Shown piece by piece: positions 42,582 to 54,500 of a DNA stretch of 64,000 nucleotides. Below the pieces are notes generated by a model. That model was given only the letters and a program-made list of their open reading frames with translations, did no database searches and was not told the origin of the DNA. This DNA is from Apostichopus japonicus (taxonomy: Eukaryota; Echinodermata; Holothuroidea; Aspidochirotida; Stichopodidae), in assembly GCF_037975245.1 (NCBI RefSeq), contig NC_092581.1, positions 18,591,303 through 18,655,302 of the forward strand. Direction: 5' to 3'. The first letter of the stretch is position 1. Each line of letters starts with the position of its first letter. The translations under genes and the position numbers were made by a program.

Positions 42582-45500
42582 ATGCCGGTTGCTTGTAGAA
42601 TGTGCGGCGGTCCTGCCGTTTTAAAGAGACCAAAGACGGTAAACCTTATCTGCGTTTTTATGTGAAATCCTTAAAAGTTTTACTAGCCTACAGTTTGTAC
42701 GATCGCAATCGCGAAACCAGTCCTAAGGTTACACAAGTTACAGTGGACATATAGATATCGTTGTGGCTATTCGCACGAACGTAATCGTGCGAATAACATT
42801 GACTATTAGCACGCATGTAACTTGACCAATGGGCGCTCGTGGTTGATGTAACCAATGAACTGTCCTGATATGTGCTGGCCGGGAGGGATGAACAGGACAT
42901 CGATGGACAATAACACAGCAGTGCATGACAATGGAACAGGAATTTGATAACTATGGGGATTTTCAGGGTTATGTTCAAAGGATATGGATACTTTTTCTAT
43001 TTTTGTAATAAAGGATTCCAAAACCGTCGAAGCAGCAAACAAGCTACTAGATGAATTAAGTTCATCATATTCCTTATGCATTTTAAGAAAGTTTTGCAAC
43101 AAATCTTTTCTGAAATATTCCAACAAAATCTTTAATTATTTCTCTGAATTTTCCCAGAATTGATCACATCTTTGATTTCTCTCATATTTTACAGATTTGG
43201 CTATTGATTTTGAAAAAGATAACCTTTTTTTTGAGAATCAGCAAATTTTCATCGACCAAAATCTTCAGGGGGGGCAAGTGGGGGGGGGGGCAAATCGACC
43301 GTGCACACCCAACACTGTGGTTGGGGCCATGGTTTACCTTCCCCGCCTACTAAGTGCTTTTCTAATCACTACATTCTAACATGCCTACTTATACCCACAT
43401 ACACGTTCGTGCGAATAGCAATCCTTATTGGCACGCTTTCGTGTGTAAAGTCACTGTCTATAAGCACGAGCATGTTCGTGCGAATATCGATGTTTATTGG
43501 TACGTCAACGTAACAATAACGGTTGTTATTGGCACGTGCACGTGCCAATAGACACGACCTATAGATATTGGCCTAGACTAGGTTAGTTTATAGCTTAGAA
43601 AAGAAGTAAATGTCTATCTACTGTAGGCTAGCATTTATATTGGCAGACCAAACCACCCTATTTAGTTCTTTGGACCAAACTTGTAAAAACGTAAGCAGTA
43701 CGACAAAGCCCGTAGATCAGGAGATTTTGAACAATGGGACAAATTCAAAGAAACTAGACGAAAAATTGACCAGGACCTCCGGAAACTCCGCAGAACGTAT
43801 ATTAACGACATTTGTAGTACTCTAAAGACAAATAATACCAAACCCTTCTGGCGCTACGTAAAATCCATCCGTCGAGAAGTATTCGGTGTCAGCCCACTGC
43901 AATCCATGGGTCGATTGGTCTCTAATGCTAGAGAAAAAGCTGAAGCTCTGAACACTCAATTTTGCTCAGTGTTCACAAAAGAAGAGACACAAAACCTTCC
44001 TTATCTTGAAGAGAGTACCACACCAGACATGCCCGACATTATAGTTACCACCTCTGGGATTGAGAGACTTCTAAAAAATCTGGAAGTCCACAAAGCTACA
44101 GGCCCTGACAATATTCCAGCAAGGATTTTGAAGGAATGTTCTACTGCTATTGCTCCGATACTTCAAAAGCTCTTCCAGAAATCTCTGTCCACTGGTACAA
44201 TTCCATGTGACTGGCGGAAGGCCAATGTCTCTCCTGTATTTAAAAAAGGTGACAGATCTGCTCCATCAAACTACCGCCCGGTCTCCCTTACAAGTATTAT
44301 CTGTAAACAGCTTGAACATATCATTGTTAGTAATATGATGACTCATTTTGATAAATACTCCATACTTAGTGATAAACAACATGGGTTTCGTCGCGGGAGA
44401 TCATGTGAAACGCAGTTAGCTGGACTTGTTGATGACTTAACTCAAATACTGGAAAATCGGGGTCATGTAGATCTCTGTATTATGGATTTTAGCAAAGCAT
44501 TTGATGTAGTTCCTCACAGACGCCTCCTGATGAAACTTGAACATCTTGGCATCAGACACAATATCAACAGGTGGATTGAGGATTTTCTATCCAACAGAAC
44601 TCAAAATGTTATTATTGACGGGGAGTCATCAACAAGTTCCCCTGTATTTTCCGGAGTCCCACAGGGAACAGTTTTGGGTCCCCTGCTGTTCCTAGTCTAC
44701 ATAAACAACCTGCCCGACTGTGTCGCTTCTGATGTAAGAATGTTTGCAGATGACTTAATTCTGTACCGGCAAATAAATTCCCATAATGATTGTGTCAATC
44801 TTCAAAAAGACATAAATTCACTCTGTAACTGGGAGACAGCATGGCAGATGAGATTCAACAAATCAAAATGCTTCATTATGCGGATGACTCACAAGAAGAA
44901 TATCCCAAATCATGCGTACTCAATGGGCGACTCCATCCTCCAAGAGGTTAAACACCATCCCTACCTTGGAGTCGAACTTTCAAATGATCTTACCTGGTCA
45001 AAACACATCAACCAGTCGGTAAACAGTGCCAATAAAATCCTTGGTCTTATCAAACGTAATTTTTGGAATTGTGCATCATCGGCAAGAGAAACAGCTTATA
45101 AAGCTCTTGTTAGACCCAAACTGGAATATGCCAGTGTAATCTGGGACCCTCATCAGAAAATCCACACAGAATCCTTGGAAAAAGTTCAACGGCGAGCTGC
45201 CAGGTTCGTCAAAAATGAGTATAGTCGCTTTAGTAGTGTCTCAGACATGTTAAAAGATCTCAACTGGGATACTCTTGAAAACAGAAGATTCAAAGCACGA
45301 CTTGTTACCATATATAAAGAGACTCATGGCCTGATCCCAAGCAACATAAATAACCTTCTTGAAGACAAAGAAAAACCAACTACACGTCAATCTCACAGTC
45401 TGAATTATAAAATTCCTCAAGCTCAAAAGAACTGTTATAAATATTCACTTTATCCTCGCACCATTCCTCAGTGGAACGCACTCCCACCTGATCTAAAATC

Positions 45501-48500
45501 AGCACCAAACACCGCCTCCTTCAAGTTAATGCTGGGAAGTCAGCAGCACCATTAGCCAGCTTGGAGGACTGCACGTCAACAGCCACATCAGGGGCGATTT
45601 GTGCAGTATTTCACCAAGACCAAGACCAACAATAGAACAGCCACAAAGATTTTTTTTATGATTAGTATAGCCAAGACGATTAGTATAGCTCAAGAATACA
45701 GGTTAGCCTAGTATTAGGAAGTATATGGCTATGATTTCCATTGACTAGGGCAAGTTGAAGGACAATGTAAAGCCCATCCAGTGTCTTTCCTTTCAATACA
45801 AATTAATTAATTAATTTTAACTGTAATGTAACTAAATAGAGACCCTACATTCGCCTGGCATTTTTTATCTTTTTTTTGTGTTTATTCTTATTTTAGGGTG
45901 ATGCAGTCTGCAAGGACTGTTTCTTTTATGCCTTTGAGAATGAAGTCAACTACACAATAACCAATGGAAATCTATTCAAACGAGGAGACAGGGTGGCAGT
46001 AGGAGCCTCTGGTGGAAAAGGTGATATCTCAGAGTTAACGTCTTGTGATTGTCTCAGAGTGAAATAGTGAACAACTCATAGCAGAATAGTGGCTAGCTTA
46101 AAACTGAAATGATGATTATGTATCTATGTATGTATGTATGTATTTTAGATCCTCCTGCAAGCAGGAACTCAGAGAGAAGCCATCATTGGCTTATCAAAGC
46201 CGCAAGCTGACTGAAGTCAGTCTCTTAGTTTCATATTTAATGTCCATGATTATGAATTGTCAATTGTCAACAACTCTGTAACTGGACGACATACATTAAT
46301 CTTGGAGTGATTTGAACTCGGGACCTTATGATTGAAAGGCACCGGCTTTAACCACTGAGCTAACGCTCCTTGAACTCATAATTACCACAGAATGAAATAT
46401 GATTAAAACAGTCGTTACCTAAGAGAGAAGTGGTTAATTTAGAATGAAATATTAATTACCAAAGAATGAAGAAAAGTTACCTCAAGAGGAAGTGTTCATT
46501 ACATCTGAGAGCACATAATGTAATTTGGCCTTAAATTACATTACAAGTAAAGCTGTCATGTTTAACAAGTGTGACAGAGGATTATGTTGCTAGTACTTGA
46601 TTTTTACTTCCACAGATTCAACAGTCCTAGCTTACATACTGAAATTGCTTAACGAACGTCACGATTATGGCATAGAGCTCATCCTCCTCTCAGTTGATGA
46701 AGGAATCACTGGATACCGAGATGATTCTCTTGAGGTAAGTTTGTCCCTTTTGTTATCAGATAGTGAGATTCTAGAAACGTCTTAAACAACAGTGACAAAC
46801 CACACTCCAGATTTGAAGATTCAGAATGGTTTGTGAAAGTGAAAATTTTTCTCTTACAGTAGAAATAGTAGCCCACTAGCCAAACACCAAAAAGTGATAT
46901 GAAAAGGAAAGAATATAATATAATGCCAGAGTATTAGAAAGGGATATTGGCTGTTAGTTATTTATCTTATTGCATGAATGATATTTGTGATCAATGAATT
47001 GAGTTAAGTTCAATCAGGAGCATATTCAATGAGAAAGATGAATTGGGAGAAGGGGAGGGAGGGGAGGGGGGGTTGTGTACAACTTTAATCCTGGGTAAAG
47101 TGTGGCTATCTTACTGACATTGACGACATCTACTATTTAAGAAGAGTGTGCACATCTATTATCCCTCCCATCAGCATATTGTAATTTGCTACTGGTACTA
47201 TACTGGGCCAATTAGCAAGACAAGTACTGTGGAACTAGGCCATACCATTTTAGCCACTCACTCACTCGTTTTAGTCCTAGTCTCCAATTTACATAAAGGT
47301 GAACTGTCAGCATTTTGCCTCAAAGTCAGCAGGCTTGTTCTTTTGAAAATGTTTTAGTGGTTGTTACTATGGGTAGTATTTATTTTTGCTCTTTTCCTTT
47401 TCAAAGACCGTGAAGAGAAACCAACATCAGTATGATCTCCCATTGAAGATTGTTTCTTATGAGGTAAGGAGAAACTGCAGTTGAAAACTGTATTCAAATT
47501 ACGAAAGTACTGTTCATTCAAAATCTGGCTTGTTCGATAATCAAATAGATCAACCCATCTTCACAGTACCATGTTTTTCATTTTCCTGCCACTGAGATGA
47601 TACAGGTGTAATGCAGTCTTCAGAATGATGGCCAAGAGATATGAGATGCATGCATTATATATTAAAACACTATTATTATTTGGCCTCTTGGTAAAGCTGA
47701 AATGGCTAGTAGCTTTCAGTTCATGTCAGACGACAACCCTCTGCCACTATTGAGGTTGCAGCATGATTGGGATTTATTGTTGCAATTACAAAAGTGGGAA
47801 CAGGGTGGATTTCTCCTGGATTAAAATTGTACCTTACTTTGATGGGTCAGGCCTGGAACCCTCAAGTTCCTTTCAAATCATTGCTTCAAATGCCACCATC
47901 TTTATTTTCTGAGGACAGTACAGGCTTCAACTCATGTAGAGCTGTAAAACATTTAATAACCTTAGAATATCAATTCCTGTCTCACCATAATGTACTGTAT
48001 GTCACCAAATAACAGCATATGTTGATTTTCTTCTATAAATCTTTCTTTAAATCACTCCTCTGTAATTTATAGGATCTCTATGGCTGGACTATGGATGCAA
48101 TTGTCAAACAAATAGGTCTGAAAAATAACTGTAAGTACATTTGAAAATAATATGAAATAATATGAATGTGAATATGAAAATAATATGAAAATAAATTGAA
48201 AATAATATGAAAATGAAATGAATATGTGAAAATAAAAATAAATAATGAATATATGAAATAAAATGATATTTGAAAATAAGTATACTGGATATCCTGGTTA
48301 TTCTGTTTCTCTTAATAAATCTGTCGTTTGTCAGGTATGTGCAATAGTGGCATTGTTTTTTCATTCCTTTTTTCGTATCTCAGTCTTTACCGAATAATTA
48401 ATTTAAACCATCAATTCTTTCTATTGCATTTCTAATACCTAACTTCTTTTACCCTTCTTCCTCTTGTTGCTTTCACTCTTTATGATTCCACTTTTTTGCC

Positions 48501-51500
48501 CACAAGAGGCAATGTTCTGTACTATATGGGTTGCAGTGTTGAATACATCATGTGTATCAAATATATTACTCTGCCAGTCTTGGTCCATTCTTGAACAGTC
48601 TATGTTCCAGTTCTCTGCTTTGAATATGCAATTAATTGTAGGAAAGAGACTAATGACCAGGGCACTTGACTGAAGAGGGAAACTTAAAACAAGGAAATTA
48701 ACATTAATTAGGTTACAGAAAACATGCTTCAGGAAACATAGTAGCTGAAATTAAATAGGTAGATTATCTGTATCCAGGAGAGGTCAGGAAATGTAATAAT
48801 GTTCTGTGACACCTTTTACCATTATGACAGCAAAGAATGCTGGGAAGGAATGGTGCTATCCCCAGCTTTGAGTATTTTAAGCCTTCTGTGTGATGCAGAG
48901 CTTCTATCAAGTCGTACTAGCTTAAAAATCACATGAAAATTTTAGAATCGAGAAGTTTGATCCTTGCAGGATCTCAGATCAACTGAGGAGAAAATAGAAA
49001 AGGAATAAACATGGTAGATGGATATACAGTAAAAGTAAGAAACTTTTGCTTTGTTTTAATGAGAAAGGTAAGTTTTGGTATGTTACATTTACATTACATG
49101 AGAATCAGCTGATTCTTTGTTGTTACTTTCAGGTACATTTTGTGGAGTGTTTCGTAGACAGGCACTGGACAGGGGAGCCATGCTTCTCAAAGCAAATAAA
49201 ATAGCCACAGGTGAGCTTTTGATCGTTATTGGTATTAAAACCCTGCATTTTGCTTTATAACATGTTTTCAGCCATTTCGTTTGTGTCAAAGAGACTTGTA
49301 GACATCCATGATTTAATATATATAATTATTTAATCTAGTTATAAGCAACAGACAAATTTGTAATCAAATGGTTTTGGTAATGAGAAGAGGTTATATCAGT
49401 AAATAGCATCTAAGTTTCTCTGATTTAATATGGACTGATGTTATAGTGTACAGTCGCCAAACACATTACTTTGTGAGAGATTATATTTTTACAAACTTCA
49501 GTTCCAGTACAAAAACATTTGTGGGTAAGTAGAGGGTGGTATTCCAGAATTACTAATTGAAACGTTCCATGTTTGTACATTAAAGACTCGCCCCAAACCG
49601 CGTGCCACGCTCTGAAAAACTTAACTTTCCGTTGCTTGCAAATGGCATTTTCTTCTTGTCGCTACAAAATGCAGACAGTAATGAAACGTGATACCTTGTT
49701 ATCTTTTATCTGGACCTGAGATGTCCATCGCTGCTATGTACACTGTGCTGTGGGTATTGACCGTAGCTGTATGTATTGACTGTACACTAGTGTCTAATTA
49801 CCGACGGTAGTAAGCTGTATGTGTATTTTCTGGGATCGATGGTGGTGTCTAACACTTCTGTTACACCTCATTCGAAACTAGGTCAGATTACCGGCATGAG
49901 ACGTTTCTTTGTGCGCGAGTCTTCACACCCTTTAACAGGAGCAATAGTTTCAATATTATATCGTGTGAGATATATATTGATGCAAAACCACATTCCTGTA
50001 CATACATATAACTGATTAATTTCCTCCCTTATGCATATTCATTACATAATATCTTTTGACCTGCTGTTTTCAGGTCACAATGCTGATGACATAGCTGAGA
50101 CTGTTTTAATGAACGGTAAGTGTTAATTTCTTTTTCCACAAGCTGTTGAGATAACGTGACCTTACGGACCGACAGCTATGTTAATAATTGTTAAATTGCC
50201 ATTGTTTTTTCTTTAAAAGTCACCTGTATTCCCCATTCCTTCCTCCTCCCCCCCCCCCACCTTCCAGTACCATATGAATGTGCACATCAAGCCAATTCTT
50301 CAAGGCAGTCTCTTCCCTTTTTAAGGAATCGTGATGCTTTACTTGACATAACATCATCACGATCAGATGGAATACAATCCACATGGTTATTAATGTATTA
50401 TTGAGGCATTTGGGGTTTTTTTGCCGGGACTCTATTTAGGTGAAGTTTCTTAAGAATTATAAATATTTTTGAAAGTGCAGTCTGTATTCTTCTAAATTAT
50501 TCCAAGACAATTAGGAGCATAAATTGGCATGTTGATTTCACTCAGAAGGAGGAATTCTCAGAATTGGACAGTAAATAGGTATGGTTGTCAAAATTTGATC
50601 AGAGATGACAGTGTGGTGTAAATGCTAGCATAATTTGGCAAAACTGTGTAACCACAGCCACATGGGATTTTATTATGATAATTGTTACATTAAATTTGTT
50701 TTCATTTTGTTATTACTTTTCTCTTCCAAATTGATTGTAACTTGTTTCAGTTATTTTTCTCTTATTTTCATAGTTCTTAGAGGAGATATTGCTAGGTTAA
50801 GAAGGTGTACCGCTATAACAACAGTGAGTGAAAATTTTGTGTCTTTTCCTCATGTACTTGAAATTATATGTTTTTAGTTTCCCAGATTCCTTTCCACATT
50901 TGTTACCTCATTCCATCATTTATTTTCAAGTTTTATCTTCCTTGCTACAACCATTTCATGTTTTGCTAACAATCTAAATTTGAAAGTACTTTCATGCAAG
51001 GTTACCATATTGTATCTGAAGAAAAGAGAACAAGTTGTCCCGCCCTGTTGGGAGAGGTCTTAGTTTAGGAGTCCTCCTTTTCCTTTGTAGGAAACAAATT
51101 CCTTTGAAGGGGGGGGGGTGGCCAATATTCAACTGAATAAAACTGCAATATATCTTGTGAGATTGTTACAGTGTTAGTATTGACAATTTTACATTTTGAA
51201 TTGGAATAACTAGATGGCCAATCCCCCTTCTAGAACATATTTTACTTTGCTTTTATTACAACCTTTTGATGGACATTGCTTGATATTTTTTATTAAATCC
51301 AAACGGACGCTCATGTAAGATAAAAACAAGGATGTCATGTCCGTGAAATCCACCCGCATGGTAACCTTGCCAACCATGGCTCTTCAACAGCAAAATATTA
51401 TGATGATAAAAATTATATTTTACCTTTGTTTACAGGGTGCTGAAGGAGGACTGCCACGCTGCAAACCTCTTAAATATACTTACGAGAAGGAGATTGTCAT

Positions 51501-54500
51501 GTAAGTTACAATTTTACTTTACAATTATTCATTGATATTTTTGCCTCCAAAATTTGTACGTGCTAACCATTAGAAAATTTTTAACAAAAGAACTCACCTT
51601 GGAGGTTCTAACCCCTGCAAGTTATTACCAAATTTTTGAATGTTGCCTGTACTTCTGTGTTTGAAGTCATTTAATATTCACAGCAAGTACAAGTCAGAAG
51701 AGTTGATTAGGTTCTGACTTCATGAAACACCACAAAAATATGCCTTTCTTTGCTTTGTTTGCAGGTATGCATACTTTAAGAAGCTGGATTATTTTTCCAC
51801 GGAGTGTATCTATTCACCAAATGCCTACAGAGGTCATGCCAGGACATACCTGAAGGATTTAGAGAGGATCAGGCCAAGTTCAATCATAGGTAAGGAAAGT
51901 AAAAAAAATAAAACCTAATCACATATCAGCACAAGATTCTTGTGTTTATGCTTCTGAAACTACAAAATTAAGGTCAAATTTAATAGTGATATAAATATAA
52001 GGTCAACTGTGACATCTTAATTATAGAATGCTAAAATTACAAAAGTTTCTGAAAGCTTTCTTACATGGTGTTACATGGAGCTCTTACACTGAAGTTGGGG
52101 CAAATAAATTTAAGTAAAAAATAAAGCTTCTCAATAAGAAAGAACAATCCTGAAGGTAGAAGTAAAAGAAATTTGACCATATTTTATATTTCTGACATAT
52201 TTGGAGACAATTTAACTTCCTTCTATGAATTACTTCAAACAGGGGCGGGATTTGAGTTGTAAAAGTGGGGGGGCAAACCTGCCAGCAAGACTATCTAAGC
52301 GGAGCGCCACCATCGGTTGGCGCGGAGCGTACAAGAAATTTTTTGGCTTTACAAACCCTCCAGATGGCCGGAAACGGCACTTCCCGAGTGCTCTAAGCTG
52401 CATGTACCCGTCCTTGAAATATGGATCTCATGTCTACAATTTGTATCTAGATAGTTAATTATTGTTTTAGTAGAACATATGGTCAGATGGTGATGTACAA
52501 CTTTTGTTATACGTCACTATCTAAGCGGAGCGCCATCATCGGTTGGCAAGGAGCGTCGAAATTTTCGATGAAAGGTACCCTTAGATCGGTTAAATTAACA
52601 CCCATGTAGGCTTTAAATTGCATCTAAACAATTAATGAACGTGTTGAAATTTAGGGAGGACGGATAGAAGAACTTATATGGTGATGTACAACTGAAGCTT
52701 ATACGTCACTATTTAGGCGGTGCACCACCATCAGTTGGCGCGGCACGTCGAAATTTAAGCAAAAAGGAAATCCTAGATCAGCAAAAATGACACCTCTGGT
52801 AACAATAAATCGCATCTAGACAGTTCTTTCCCCCTAAAATTATTAGTATATTGTGCATTTGGACCGATCAAGAATATATTCAGCACCCACTTCGAAATTC
52901 TCCCCACTTCTTGGAGCACTTGGCAAATATTGGGGCTGAACATACCTTACCCCCCCCCACTTTTTTCATGGGGGATAAGCCCCTCAAGTCAACCGGTTCC
53001 GTCGCCACCGAAGTCGAGGAGGGGTGATTTCGAGCAGTAAAGAAATTACATCGGCATTGCCATTGCATATTGTTGAATGACACGCCGTGTAGGGGGGGGG
53101 GGTGTGTCATGTGTCAGTATATTGAATTTAATTATTGATATACCCAATATGCAAATCTGGCCTTCGTAAATCGTTTCTCTGGATTTAGTTATTCAACGCA
53201 TTCAGTAGAGCAGCAACGTTGAAAATCAATTCCTGAAGCTAGCACTGTAGCACATGCCGCGGATTCATCACATGCAGAATTGAATCGCTAGTGTGTTAGC
53301 TCCAGGATTCGTAACCTGTGCTGCGAACCATGTGCTAGCTCCAGCTCCAGTTATTCTGCATGCTACATGTTACGATCTTAAATACAAATTCGACTTAGAT
53401 TCGAAACAAATAGGCCTATTTAATAGGGCTGTTGTGGGGGAATAATTTCGATTAGGGTTGTGCACATTTGTCTGCAAAAACGACAAAAAAGTGAACTAAG
53501 ATTTGGGGAAAAGTGGGGGGGCAAATGCCCCCTCTTGCCCCCCCGTAATCCCGCCCATGACTTCAAATGTCACAGTTGTAACAAGTCACTGCCTTTGATG
53601 TTGAGTCATGACCAGTAATTTTCATGACTTGAGTCACCGACTCGATTCACTGTATCAACGCTTTGAGGAAATATTGCCAATTGCTTGAGTGATTTTATTT
53701 TGGAAGTTTATTTATATCATGAGTCATGATGCAGGTCAACATTATTCAAAGCCTAAAATGTTGTTGTTAGCATTTTGTAGTTAGCGTCTGTTAAAGACTT
53801 ATCACATCATCCATTATAATCCTGAACTGCCCGGTAACCGTCTTCGGTATATACGTTTCCATCCTGCATCCTGTAAAGTGTGTAACTTTATTAAAGGAAA
53901 AGCCCAACCAGTTTATTGGGAGGCTTTGTCAAATATCTGTGAGCTGTCAGGGTTTTGAAAATATAATCTAAAGTAATCAATAGCCATTTTTATTTCATTA
54001 CTGGTATTTTTACTGTGACTTTCTTGGTTCACTCTATCTGAAGATTTAATTCATTCTGGAGAAAGCCTATCAATCAAGAAAGATGTCAAGATGCCTGTCC
54101 AAGGTACCTGCACTCGCTGTGGTTACATCTCAAGCAATGCAATCTGCAAGGCCTGTACTCTACTAGAGGGATTAAACAAAGGACTGCCAAAGTGAGTACT
54201 CATGGTCATAGAAGACAGGGTTGGGTTAAGGTAGGGCTTGGTGGTTAGGGAAGGGCTTGGGGTTAGGGTAGCGCATGGTGGTTAGGGTAGGGCTTGGGGG
54301 TTAGGGTAAGGCTTGGAGGTTATGGTAGAGCTTGGGGGTTAGGGTAGGGCTTAGGAGTTAGTGTAGGGCTTTGGCATAGGGTAGGGCTTGGGGTTAGGAT
54401 AGGGCTTAGGGTTAGGGGAGGGCTTAGTGTTAGGGTAGGGCATCGGGTGGAGGGTAGGTACTTGAGGTAAGGATTGAAGGTAGGGTGTTAACGGTAGGCT

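Noticed and set aside
46300-46373. Possible minus-strand tRNA gene
   Set aside because: Only partial acceptor pairing, and it continues into a non-tRNA body ending in CATA repeats, as SINEs do.
49821-50015. 64-codon open frame ending in a MITE
   Set aside because: It is mostly MITE copy 3 sequence; the homologous parts of the other copies do not keep the frame.
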